This document shows, one piece after another, positions 56,601 to 64,000 of a stretch of DNA of 64,000 bases. A model generated the notes under the pieces. That model did no database searches. It worked only from the letters and a program-made list of their open reading frames with translations, and was not told where the DNA came from. Each line of letters starts with the position of its first letter. Position 1 is the stretch's first letter. The position numbers and the translations under genes are program-made. The DNA comes from Oscillospiraceae bacterium (GTDB taxonomy: Bacteria > Bacillota > Clostridia > WRLR01), in the NCBI GenBank assembly GCA_009777515.1, contig WRLR01000002.1:24959-88958 (forward strand), read 5' to 3'.

Positions 56601-59600
56601 GTCGCTCGGGTCTTTGTCGCCCGTCACCTGCTGTGCGTACACGACGTCGTCTTCGACCAGGTTGATGATTGGCGGCACGTTGACCGACCAGTTGTCGTCG
56701 CTGTCCACTGTAGCTTCTATTAGGTTGATGACGCCGGGGAACCTGACGAATATCGTAGATCCCGCCGTGCCGCGCCCTTTCACTGTCCTGTCGCCTTCGC
56801 GTATTACGTCGATGTCAGGCGTGTCGCTCTTGTGCGTCCCAATGTCGCCGCCGCCCACTGTCTCTTGCGCCGGTACACTCGGAAGCTTGCCATACTCTGT
56901 CTGGACAGCCGACACTACGTCGCCTTCCACCAGATCCACTGTTGCCGGTACGTCGACGGCCCAGTTGCCGCCTGCGTCTACATCCGTGTCGCGCTCGACG
57001 CCGCCCGGGAATGTCACTGTGATTGTCGAACCCGGTACGCCTTGGCCTGTGATGAAGCTGTCGCCTTCCGTAATCGGGTCTATGTTCGGCGTGTCGCTGA
57101 TTTCCTGCGCGGATATGTCGATAACCGTACGCTGCGCCCAATCGCTCGGGTCTTTGTCGCCCGTCTTCTGCAGGGCGAATACTTCATCGCCCACGACCAG
57201 ATTGAGGCCTGCAGGCACGTTCACGGACCATCTGTCGCCAGGGCCGACTGTCGTGTCTACGAACCTGTTGCCGGGGAACCTTACTAATAGATAGGAACCC
57301 GCCGTGCCTGTGCCTGTCACAATGTCGGCGCCCGCGTAAATCACGTCGATGTCCGGCGTGTCGCTCTTGCCGTCGCCGGGCAGGTCGCCGCCGCCCACTG
57401 TCTCGTGCGCCGGGACGCTCGGCAGTTTGTCCGTCTCGGTCTGTACTGCGGTCACTACATCGTTGACTACCATGTCGATGTCATCCGGCACCGTCGCCGT
57501 CCAGAACCCATACGGGTCGACCGTCACATTGGTAACTGTCGTGCCGTCGGGCCATGTCACTTCGATATCGGCGCCCGGCACGCCCTCGCCCCTGACATAT
57601 CTGTCGCCAGGCCTAATGGGGTTGATGTTCGGCGTGTCGCTGATTTGCATCGTATCGTCTATAACTGTGCTCTGCGCCCAGTCGCTCGGGTCTTTGGGAT
57701 CCGTCGTCTGCCGCGCCATTACTATATCGCCCTCGACCAGCGTCACCGCTGACGGCACGTCCGCGCTCCAGGTGTCGTCCGGTTGTACCGTGACGATGAC
57801 CGGCGCCGCTACGCCCTCAAACGCTACTTCTATTGTCGAGCCCGCCGTACCGCGACCTGTTACTACTTGATCGCCTGCGCGTATGACGTCGATGTCCGGC
57901 GTGTCGCTCTTGCCGTTGCCGGGTTGGTCGCCGCCGCCTACTGTTTCCTGGGCGGGCAAGCTCGGCATCTTATTTGTTTCTGTCTGTATAGCTGTTACAA
58001 CGTCGTCCACTTCGAGGTCGAGGCCCGCCGGTACCGATATGGCCCAGTTGCCGCCCGCGTCCACGGTGGTGAATGTCTCGCTGTCGTCAGGCCATGTCAC
58101 GTCGATGCGCGATCCGGGCACGCCCTGGCCTGTAACTATCCTGTCGCCCTCTTCTATCGGGTCGATGTTCGGCGTGTCGCTGCGCTCGTAGTCCGTCCAC
58201 AGCGCGTATACTGTCGTGTTGTCGACCAGCCGCGCTATTGTTGTCAACCTGGTCGCCGCGTTGTTTGCCACACTCGACCATCCGTCGAACCCTGCGCCCG
58301 CTTTCACAAGCCCTTGCGGCGCGTAGTCGGCCAGCGTGACGTTGCTGTGTTTCAATATCTGTACGGTTTCATTCGTGTTGGCCGCGTCGCCGTTGCCGTC
58401 GAATGTCAAGTTGATGTATATCGGCCCGTCGCTCCAGAAGGCGTATACGTTTACGTCGGCTTCGCCGAAGTAGATGTACTGCCCGAACAGCGTGCTCTCG
58501 TCATTGGCCACCAGCGTCCAGCCGAGCTGGTCATAGCCCAGCCTGATGTACGCCGCGTCGCCTGTAGGCTCAAGGTCCGCTATCTCGTATGTGGAGTTGA
58601 TCGGCACCTGTCTTGTGTATGTGTTGCCACCAGCCGTGTTGACGCCCCCGTTGCCGTGGAACGTTACGGTGATCGGCTGGCCTTCCGCCCATATGGCGTA
58701 TACTGTCACAATGGCTTCAGCTATATCTACCGTAGTTACTGCCTGGCCGTTCGGCGTCAGTGACCAGCCGGCCAAGTAGTGGCCTTCCAGTATGAACGCG
58801 TCCGCGCCTGTGGGCTGGATGAGCGCCAAGGTCTGCGTAGAGTTGATCGGCACAGTTACGGTATATGTATCGTTACCAGCCGCATTTTCTCCACCGTTAC
58901 CGTTGAATACAAACGGCACGTCATCGCCCTCTTCCCAGATGGCATAGACAGTGACATCTGCTTCTAATATATCTACTGTCGTAACCGGCGAGCCGTTCAC
59001 CGTCAACGACCAGCCAATCAGCCTGTGGCCAGCGTACCTGAAGTCGTTCGGGTATGTGGGCTGCCGCGCCGCCAGGTTTTGCGTGGAGTTGACCGGAACC
59101 TCTACAGTAAACACTGTATTGCCAGACCTATCCTCGCCACCGTTCGCGTCGAATATCAACAGTACGTCGTCGACCTCTTCCCAGATGGCATAGACTCTTA
59201 CATTAACCTCTGCTATATCTACTGTCGTCACTATAGAACCGTTCGCGCTCAGCGACCAACCAACAAGCCTGTGGCCTGCGTTCCTGAATTCGAAGTCGCC
59301 TGTCGGCTGCCTGTCTGCCAAGATCTGTGTAGAGTTTTCCGGCACAAATACTTCATACTCCGTATTACCAGCCCTGTCCTCGCCGCCGTTCGCATCGAAT
59401 ATCAAGTGGACAGTGATGTAGTCTATAGACCATATGGCATATACGCGTATATCAGCTTCAAATATATCAACCGTCGTCACTATCGGGCCGTTCGCACTAA
59501 GCGACCAGCCGAGCAGCCTGCGGCCCGCATTCCTGAAGTCGTTCGGATATGTCGGCTCCCAGTTCGCCAAGATATGCGTGGAGTTGATCAGTACCTGCAC

Positions 59601-62600
59601 CACATACTCGGTGTTGCCGGCCCTATCCTCGCCTCCATTCGCGTCGAATATCAAGTTCACTTCATCCTCTGACGACCATATTGCATAGACTCTTACATCA
59701 GTTAAAAGGATATCAACCGACGTCACTGGCGGTCCGTTCACGCTTAGCGACCAGCCAATCAGCCTGTAGCCTGCATTCCTGAAGTTGTTCGGATTTACCG
59801 GCTGCCAGTCCGCTAAGACTTGCGTGGAGTTGATCGGCACCTCAACACTATATTCAGTGTTTCCTTGCCTGTCCTCGCCGCCGTTCGCGTCGAATATAAG
59901 GTACACTTCTTCGTACACTGTCGACCATATTGCATAGACTCTAACATCGGATAAAACGATATCAACTGTCGTCACTATCGCGCCGTTCGGGCTCAGCGAC
60001 CATCCGAGCAGCCTGTACCCGGCGTTCCTGAACTCGTTGTTGTCTATCGGCTGCCGATCCGCCAGGGTCTGCGTGGAGTTGATCAGTACCTGCACCACAT
60101 ACTCGGTGTTGCCTGCCCTGTCAGCGCCGCCGTTAGCGTCAAATATCAAGTTGACGTTTTCGTATATTGACGTCCATATTGCATAGACTTTCACATCATC
60201 TAAAACGATATCAACTGTCGTCACTATCGAGCCATTCGGGCTCAGCGACCAGCCGAGCAGCCTGAACCCGGCGTTCCTGAATTCGTCGTTGCCTGTCGGC
60301 TGCCAGTCCGCCAGGGTTTGCGTGGAGTTGATCGGCACATCGACACTATATTCTGTGTTTCCTTGCCTGTCCTCGCCACCGTTAGCGTCGAATATCAGGT
60401 TTACTTCTTCGTACACTGTCGACCATATTGCATAGACCCTTACATCAACTTCAAGGATGTCCACTGTGGTCACTATTGCGCCGTTCGCCGTCAACGACCA
60501 CCCTAGCAGTCTGTAACCTGCGTTCCGGAACTCGTCGTTGCCTGTCGGCTCCCATGTCGCCAGGAGTTGCGTGGAGTTGATCGGCACTTCGACACTGTAC
60601 TCCGTGTTACCGGCCCTGTCCTCGCCACCGTTCGCGTCGAATATCAGGTTGACGGCGTCGCCGTCTATCGTCCAAACGGCGTACACGCGTACATCGATTT
60701 CAAAGATATCAACTGACGTCACTATCTGGCCGTTCGGGCTCCGCGACCAGCCGAGCAGCCTGTAGCCCTCGAACCTGAACTCGTCGTTTCCTGTCGGCTG
60801 CCAGTCCGCCAATATCTGCGTGGAGTTGATCGGCACCTCGACACTATATTCAGTGTTTCCTTGCCTGTCCATGCCGCCGTTCGCGTCAAAAATCAGGTCC
60901 ACTTCTTCGTACACTGTCGACCATATTGCATAGACTTTCACATCATCTAAAACGATATCAACCGTCGTCACTATCGCGCCATTCGGGCTCAGCGACCAGC
61001 CAAGCAGCCTGTAGCCTTCGTTCCTGAACTCGTCGTTTCCTGTCGGCTGCCAGTCCGCCAATATCTGCGTTGAGTTGATCGGCACCGGCACCACATATTC
61101 CGTGTTACCAGCCCTGTCCTCGCCACCGTTCGCGTCATATATCAAGTCTACGTTTTCGATGGTTGTCGACCATATTGCATAGACCTTCACATCGTCTAAA
61201 ACGATATCAACCGTCGTCACTATCGCGCCGTTCGGGCTAAACGACCAGCCGAGCAGCCTGTACCCGGCGTTCCTGAACTCATCGTTACCAGTCGGCTCCC
61301 ACGTCGCCAAGGTCTGTGTGGAGTTGATCGGCACCTCGACAATATATTCAGTGTTTCCTTGCCTGTCCACGCCGCCGTTAGCGTCGAATATCAAGTCTAC
61401 GTATTCGATGGTTGTCGACCATATCGCATAGACCCTTACATCCTCATCATCAATGTCTACTGAGGTCACTATTGCGCCGTTCGCTGTCAGCGACCACCCT
61501 AGCAATCTGTAACCTGCGTTCCTGAAATCGTTCGGGTACACCGGCTGCCTCGCCGCTAAGACTTGCGTGGAGTTGATCGGCACATCGACCCTGAATTCTG
61601 TATTGCCGGCCCTGTCCGCGCCGCCATTCGCGTCGAATATCAAGCTTACTGCTTCGCCGTCAAATTCCCATATAGCATATACACGTACATCGTCATCATA
61701 AATATTTACTGTAGTAATCGCTACAGTGCTATTTGCCGTAAACGTCCAGCCAATAAACCTGTAACCTTCATTCCTGAACTCGTCGTTGCCTGCCGGCTGC
61801 CAGTCCGCCAGGACTTGCGTGGAGTAGATCGGCACCGGCACCACAAACTCGGTGTTGCCAGCCCTGTCCTCGCCGCCGTTCGCGTCGAATATAAGATTCA
61901 CTTCTTCGTACGTTGTCGACCATATTGCATAGACCTTGACATCGGCTAACAAAATATCAACTGTCGTCACTATCTGGCCGTTCGCGCTCAGCGACCAGCC
62001 GAGCAGCCTATACCCGTCGTTCTTGAACTCGTAGCTACCTGTCGGCTGCCAATCCGCCAGGATCTGCGTGGAATTGATCGGCACCTCGACACTATATTCA
62101 GTGTTTCCTTGACTGTCCACACCGCCGTTAGCGTCGAATATAAGGTCTACTTCTTCGTACGTTGTCGACCATATTGCATAGACTTTCACATCATCTAAAA
62201 CGATATCAACCGTCGTTACTATCTGGCCGTTCGCCGTCAGCGACCAACCGAGCAGCCTGTACCCGGCGTTCCTGAACTCGTCGTTGCCTGTCGGCTGCCA
62301 GTCCGCCAATGTCTGCGTGGAGTTGATCGGCACCTCGACACTATATTCAGTGTTTCCTTGCCTGTCCTCGCCACCGTTCGCGTCGAATATCAAGTCTACG
62401 TTTTCGATCGTTGTCGACCATATTGCATAAACTTTCACATCATCTAAAACGATATCAACAGTCGTCACTATCTGGCCGTTCGGGCTCAGCGACCAGCCGA
62501 GCAGCCTGTACCCGGCGTTCCTGAACTCGTCGTTTCCTGTCGGCTGCCAGTCCGCCAGGTTCTGCGTGGAGTTGATCGGCACCTCGACACTATATTCAGT

Positions 62601-64000
62601 GTTTCCTTGCCTGTCCTCGCCGCCGTTCGCATCGAATATCAAGTCTACGTTTTCGATCGTTGTCGACCATATTGCATAGACCTTTACATCTTCTTCAGCA
62701 ATGTCTACTGTGGTCACTATCGAGCCGGTCGCCGTCAACGACCACCCTAGCAACCTGTAGCCTGCGTTCCGGAATTCGTCGTTGCCTGTCGGCTCCCACG
62801 TCGCCAAGGTCTGTGTGGAGTTTATCGGCACTTCGACACTGTACTCCGTATTGCCGGCCCTGTCCTCGCCGCCATTCGCGTCGAATATCAGGTTGACTGA
62901 GTCGCCATCCACCGTCCACACAGCGTACACGCGCACATTTGCTTCTAAGATATCAACTGTCGCTACCGGCGAACCGTTCGCGGTCAGCGCCCAACCGAGC
63001 AACCTGTAGCCTTCGAACCTGAACTCGTCGATGCCTGTTGGTTGCCAGTCCGCCAGGATCTGTGTGGAGTTGATCGGCACATCGGCACTGTACTCCGTGT
63101 TGCCTGCCCTGTCCTCACCGCCGTTTGCGTCGAATATCAGCTTAACTTCTTCGTATGTTGTCGACCATATTGCATAGACTCTCACATTGGCTAACAAAAT
63201 ATCAACTGTCGTCACTATCTGGCCGTTCGCACTCAGCGACCAGCCGAGCAGCCTGTAGCCCTCGTTCCTGAACTCGTCGTTGCCTGTCGGCTGCCAGTCC
63301 GCCAGGATCTGTGTGGAGTTAATCGGCACATCAGCGCTGTACTCCGTGTTGCCTGCCCTGTCCTCGCCACCGTTCGCGTCGAATATCAGCTTCACTTCTT
63401 CGTACGTTGTCGACCATATTGCATAGACTCTAACATTGGCTAACAGAATATCAACCGTCGTCACTATCTGGCCGTTCGCACTCAGCGACCAGCCGAGTAG
63501 CCTGTAGCCCTCGTTCCTGAACTCGTCTATGCCTGTCGGCTGCCAGTCTGCCAGGATCTGTGTGGAGTTGATCGGCACATCGGCACTGTACTCCGTGTTT
63601 CCTGCCCTGTCCTCGCCGCCGTTCGCGTCGAATATCAGCTTCACTTCTTCGTACGTTGTCGACCATATCGCATAGACTGTTACATCAGCTAATACGATTT
63701 CAACCGTCGTCACAATCGCACCATTCGGGCTCAGCGACCAGCCGAGCAGCCTGTAACCCTCGTTCCTGAACTCGTCGTTGCCTGACGGCTGCCTGTCCGC
63801 TAGGACTTGCGTGGAGTTGATCGGCACCGGCACCACATATTCCGTGTTACCGGCCCTGTCCTCGCCGCCGTTCGCGTCGAATATCAAGTCTACGTTTTCG
63901 ATCGTTGTCGACCATATTGCATAGACCTTTATATCATCTTCAGCAATGTCTACTGTGGTCACTATCGAGCCGGTCGCCGTCAACGACCACCCTAGCAGTC
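50691..64000 (-). CDS. Giant SLH-anchored repeat protein (at least 4435 residues; N-terminus beyond right edge)
   Basis: The frame is open from the right edge to TAA at 50691; no true start is visible, since the first visible residues (LLGWSL) are inside a repeat. Order from N to C: about 23 beta-grasp repeats of the Listeria-Bacteroides (Flg_new/InlB B-repeat) type, period 83 residues, with LIFDANGGEDRAGNTEY and YRLLGWSL (64000-58190). Next come 25 Ig-like domains in strict alternation of two forms (58190-51440), starting SDTPNIDPI or SDTPDIDVI. Then a Pro/Ser/Gly linker (RPVPPPTPPGSGSQG) and three SLH domains (PDNPITRAETAEIIYRLLEA; RPDNPITRAEFATMISGFDN; RPEDYITRAEVISVVNRMLN) that hold it to the cell wall. 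No enzyme domain is seen, so it is probably an adhesin or long S-layer spike. A strong terminator follows. High similarity among neighbouring repeats suggests recombination-driven length change. Confidence 0.9.
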   Translation of the reverse strand, partial: LLGWSLTATGSIVTTVDIAEDDIKVYAIWSTTIENVDLIFDANGGEDRAGNTEYVVPVPINSTQVLADRQPSGNDEFRNEGYRLLGWSLSPNGAIVTTVEIVLADVTVYAIWSTTYEEVKLIFDANGGEDRAGNTEYSADVPINSTQILADWQPTGIDEFRNEGYRLLGWSLSANGQIVTTVDILLANVRVYAIWSTTYEEVKLIFDANGGEDRAGNTEYSADVPINSTQILADWQPTGNDEFRNEGYRLLGWSLSANGQIVTTVDILLANVRVYAIWSTTYEEVKLIFDANGGEDRAGNTEYSADVPINSTQILADWQPTGIDEFRFEGYRLLGWALTANGSPVATVDILEANVRVYAVWTVDGDSVNLIFDANGGEDRAGNTEYSVEVPINSTQTLATWEPTGNDEFRNAGYRLLGWSLTATGSIVTTVDIAEEDVKVYAIWSTTIENVDLIFDANGGEDRQGNTEYSVEVPINSTQNLADWQPTGNDEFRNAGYRLLGWSLSPNGQIVTTVDIVLDDVKVYAIWSTTIENVDLIFDANGGEDRQGNTEYSVEVPINSTQTLADWQPTGNDEFRNAGYRLLGWSLTANGQIVTTVDIVLDDVKVYAIWSTTYEEVDLIFDANGGVDSQGNTEYSVEVPINSTQILADWQPTGSYEFKNDGYRLLGWSLSANGQIVTTVDILLADVKVYAIWSTTYEEVNLIFDANGGEDRAGNTEFVVPVPIYSTQVLADWQPAGNDEFRNEGYRFIGWTFTANSTVAITTVNIYDDDVRVYAIWEFDGEAVSLIFDANGGADRAGNTEFRVDVPINSTQVLAARQPVYPNDFRNAGYRLLGWSLTANGAIVTSVDIDDEDVRVYAIWSTTIEYVDLIFDANGGVDRQGNTEYIVEVPINSTQTLATWEPTGNDEFRNAGYRLLGWSFSPNGAIVTTVDIVLDDVKVYAIWSTTIENVDLIYDANGGEDRAGNTEYVVPVPINSTQILADWQPTGNDEFRNEGYRLLGWSLSPNGAIVTTVDIVLDDVKVYAIWSTVYEEVDLIFDANGGMDRQGNTEYSVEVPINSTQILADWQPTGNDEFRFEGYRLLGWSRSPNGQIVTSVDIFEIDVRVYAVWTIDGDAVNLIFDANGGEDRAGNTEYSVEVPINSTQLLATWEPTGNDEFRNAGYRLLGWSLTANGAIVTTVDILEVDVRVYAIWSTVYEEVNLIFDANGGEDRQGNTEYSVDVPINSTQTLADWQPTGNDEFRNAGFRLLGWSLSPNGSIVTTVDIVLDDVKVYAIWTSIYENVNLIFDANGGADRAGNTEYVVQVLINSTQTLADRQPIDNNEFRNAGYRLLGWSLSPNGAIVTTVDIVLSDVRVYAIWSTVYEEVYLIFDANGGEDRQGNTEYSVEVPINSTQVLADWQPVNPNNFRNAGYRLIGWSLSVNGPPVTSVDILLTDVRVYAIWSSEDEVNLIFDANGGEDRAGNTEYVVQVLINSTHILANWEPTYPNDFRNAGRRLLGWSLSANGPIVTTVDIFEADIRVYAIWSIDYITVHLIFDANGGEDRAGNTEYEVFVPENSTQILADRQPTGDFEFRNAGHRLVGWSLSANGSIVTTVDIAEVNVRVYAIWEEVDDVLLIFDANGGEDRSGNTVFTVEVPVNSTQNLAARQPTYPNDFRYAGHRLIGWSLTVNGSPVTTVDILEADVTVYAIWEEGDDVPFVFNGNGGENAAGNDTYTVTVPINSTQTLALIQPTGADAFILEGHYLAGWSLTPNGQAVTTVDIAEAIVTVYAIWAEGQPITVTFHGNGGVNTAGGNTYTRQVPINSTYEIADLEPTGDAAYIRLGYDQLGWTLVANDESTLFGQYIYFGEADVNVYAFWSDGPIYINLTFDGNGDAANTNETVQILKHSNVTLADYAPQGLVKAGAGFDGWSSVANNAATRLTTIARLVDNTTVYALWTDYERSDTPNIDPIEEGDRIVTGQGVPGSRIDVTWPDDSETFTTVDAGGNWAISVPAGLDLEVDDVVTAIQTETNKMPSLPAQETVGGGDQPGNGKSDTPDIDVIRAGDQVVTGRGTAGSTIEVAFEGVAAPVIVTVQPDDTWSADVPSAVTLVEGDIVMARQTTDPKDPSDWAQSTVIDDTMQISDTPNINPIRPGDRYVRGEGVPGADIEVTWPDGTTVTNVTVDPYGFWTATVPDDIDMVVNDVVTAVQTETDKLPSVPAHETVGGGDLPGDGKSDTPDIDVIYAGADIVTGTGTAGSYLLVRFPGNRFVDTTVGPGDRWSVNVPAGLNLVVGDEVFALQKTGDKDPSDWAQRTVIDISAQEISDTPNIDPITEGDSFITGQGVPGSTITVTFPGGVERDTDVDAGGNWAVDVPATVDLVEGDVVSAVQTEYGKLPSVPAQETVGGGDIGTHKSDTPDIDVIREGDRTVKGRGTAGSTIFVRFPGVINLIEATVDSDDNWSVNVPPIINLVEDDVVYAQQVTGDKDPSDWAQRTVIGDTQLVSDTPIINRIRAGARIVTGEGIPGADIVVTWPDGTTQTTVTVDVNGNWTAQVPATVTLVLDNVVTAVQTEPGKLPSVPAQETVGGGGRPGNGRSDTPDIFVIYAGDDTISGVGVEGSTIVVRFPDNSTVRVTVGANDLWTADVPAGIILVAGDEVFAMQVTPGKRPSEWAQRTVIDEPTQLRSDTPNIDPIMEGDSVVSGQGVPGATITVEWPGAGALTTDVTVNAQGNWTAVVPAAIDLVEGDVVSAVQTEDGKLPSLPATETVGGEPVGQSDTPDIDVIYEGDTVITGRGTPGSLIAVKLPNWSDQVYATVGANSLWSVNVPAALDLVKDDVVFAQQITGTLAPSDWVQTTVIDRPTELLSDTPNINPIKEGAAVVTGEGVPEAEIEVVWPDGQGSTTTTVGASGNWSVTVPASVDLVAGDVVTAYQTETGKLRSLPATETVGGEPVEYSDTPDIDEIYEGDTVITGNGTPGSRIRVRLPDGRIRETTVGPDGRWTLELPDDVDLVAGDEIFAQQITDDNEPSEWAQRTVRERPTQLVSDTPNIDPITAGDSLVTGQGVPGASIVVTWPNNGGSTTVTVRASGNWTATVPTSVTLVAGDVVIAVQNETGKLPSEPATEVVGGVPSGKSDTPDINEIFAGDRTVTGRGAAGSRIQVKFPNNEVVDVTVNANGVWQAAVPASVDLEAGDIVYAQQTTGTNEPSEWAQRTVVDRPARDRSDTPNINPIDKDDTSVTGEGVPGARIEVLWPDNTTTATTVNNRGNWIVTVPNSGLEPGDVVTAVQIEPGKDPSWPAHETVTGAKPKDDESDTPDIDIIYENDDTVSGWGVAGSEIIVRFPDGRTVSTTVGTNDRWSVNVPAGLTLAVGDVVEAMQRTLDYDPSEWASQTVRARTPLPIISDTPNINPVNEGDKAVTGEGVPGATVEVTWPDGSTTVVDVDPNGNWTAPVPPGVKLEENDVITAVQNEGGGKLPSEPAHVTVGGGEKPGDGKSDTPNIDDIVEGDRVVNGNGVPGSEIIVRFENNAVVRTTVQANRLWSVNVPASVNLEEGDIVLAVQITGDKGPSDEAQRTVLGAPRVVLSDTPNIDPIKETDKSVTGKGVPGADIVVTWPDGSTTETKVGPDGNWAVSVPPDVTLEEGDIITAVQKEPGKPDSLPAHETVNGDKTTGPGNDGKSDTPDIDVIYVGATRVTGRGTPGSEVAVKFRNGETVNVIVGQDSTWSVNVPTGISMNEGDLVFAQQYTEGKDPSDWAQRAVISRGGPLDPDVIRSDTPNINPIMDTDRVVTGEGVRGAVVTVEWKNGAKTTAVVDSRGRWVVRVPSNVTLVEGDIVTATQKEVNKLESLPAHETVNGDTKTGPGNDRKSDTPDIDDIFVGDTVVTGSGTPGSEVTVRFKNGATVKTIVGPDGRWSVNAPVPLALGDKVNAMQTTPGKTPSDWAQRTVISRITPPNQSDTPNVNPINEGDKEVSGKGIPDAEIVVTWPDGSTTVTKVEPDGEWKVKVPDGVELKENDIVTVVQTEPGKDPSIPHHVTVGGGDKPGDGKSDTPNINEIFEGDTKVSGEGTPGSEVVVRFPNGKVVHTVVGNDGKWSVNVPDGMQLKVGDEVFALQSTPDKQPSDWAQRTVIGHKVPSDKPEVNPITEGDRNISGKGKPGGKIIVTWPDGSESSTIVDDDGNWNMDVPPGMNLGGGDRIGVVQYESGKGPSERVEVYVQRRPVPPPTPPGSGSQGSGRSGFPEQPRGEIIEDEEAPLVGFIADHIQYIRGYPEGDVRPDNPITRAETAEIIYRLLEASRVSRRQQSPFPDVGNDEWYTASVSYLASIDIVRGYLDGTFRPDNPITRAEFATMISGFDNLEEVDYNVFPDVDDHWAKGYINSAATKGWVAGYLDGMFRPEDYITRAEVISVVNRMLNRKIEVAEIPSWAPSYTDITERHWAYADVIEASIGHRYERKPNEYEIWTERMR
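51440..58190 (-). repeat. Alternating A/B Ig-like domains, 12 pairs plus one A
   Basis: Super-repeat of about 180 codons (540 bases). The A form has GEGVPGADIEVTWPDGS, DVVTAVQTEPGKLPS and PAHETVGG. The B form has GRGTPGSEIIVRFPN, GDEVFAQQ and DKDPSDWAQRTVI. The order A-B is kept through all pairs, and a last unpaired A (DKPEVNPITEGDRNISGKGK) precedes the SLH part. The B form of the ninth and twelfth pairs begins SDTPN instead of SDTPD. Confidence 0.88.
58190..64000 (-). repeat. Flg_new / InlB B-type repeats, 249-bp period
   Basis: About 22 complete units plus a partial unit at the edge. Typical unit: LIFDANGG, GNTEYSVEVPINSTQ, LADWQPTGNDEFRNAGYRLL, GWSLSANG, VTTVDI, VKVYAIWSTT. Conserved DNA words (for example TTCGCGTCGAATATC on the plus strand) recur at exact 249-base spacing near the right edge. 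The last three units before the Ig-like part (58200-58930) are divergent (FNGNGG, FHGNGG, FDGNGD), as expected for older array ends. Confidence 0.9.

Noticed and set aside
51475..57294. Several plus-strand open frames of 300-530 codons opposite the giant gene
   Set aside because: They repeat with the period of the Ig-like domains and contain no recognisable domain; they arise from the biased, repetitive composition of the real minus-strand gene.

Overview
The window looks like the chromosome of an anaerobic Gram-positive bacterium of the Bacillota, most likely a clostridial lineage. Supporting signs are SLH-domain (S-layer anchored) surface proteins, an ireB-ruvX-DUF1292 cluster, a CIRCE-controlled groESL operon, parA/parB next to a DUF4446 gene, LplB/LplC-type sugar ABC permeases, and purine-rich ribosome binding sites with several TTG/GTG starts. 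I cannot name a genus. No rRNA, tRNA, CRISPR array, phage or intact transposase gene was seen.

Layout. 1-9.7 kb: a pyridoxamine-oxidase-like gene cut by the left edge, an S-layer anchored M19 dipeptidase, then a carbohydrate block (2-hydroxyacid dehydrogenase, cupin, aldehyde dehydrogenase, xylulokinase) convergent with a MATE exporter and a UROD-like gene. 9.8-15 kb: a sugar ABC importer (lipoprotein plus two permeases) divergent from a LacI-family regulator, with a palindromic operator candidate between them. 15-21.3 kb: a MITE-like element and a 1944-residue BspA-type leucine-rich-repeat surface protein with a roughly 1.5-kb Thr-Pro tract and SLH domains. 21.3-34.3 kb: a decayed winged-helix remnant, an RraA-like protein, a second UROD-like protein, a 1339-residue P-loop (STAND-like) protein with 41-residue repeats, a second MATE exporter, and an AlkP-superfamily hydrolase, class V aminotransferase, sugar-isomerase-like protein and PfkB kinase in a row. 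34.5-42.5 kb: housekeeping genes (a Crh-like HPr homologue, mtaB, ireB, ruvX, DUF1292, ispF, a TPR protein, groES, groEL). 42.8-50.4 kb: DUF4446, parB, parA, fchA and ftcD in one direction, then a fructuronate-reductase-like gene, a VOC protein and a transaldolase. 50.7 kb to the right edge: one gene of at least 13.3 kb for a giant SLH-anchored protein, continuing beyond the window.

How it fits together: a polysaccharide- or sugar-acid-degrading anaerobe with a heavily decorated S-layer. The sugar importer, xylulokinase, isomerase, PfkB kinase, transaldolase and fructuronate reductase point to pentose/uronate use. ftcD/fchA point to formimino-group entry into one-carbon folate metabolism.

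Two things stand out. First, many otherwise conserved enzymes carry in-frame low-complexity insertions (Gly/Ala/Ser/Glu-rich), a pattern shared across unrelated genes. Second, there is an unfamiliar STAND-like protein with a 41-residue solenoid and a Gln/Asn/Asp-rich tail. I regard the latter as the best candidate for an undescribed system, although it is a single gene with no recognisable effector.
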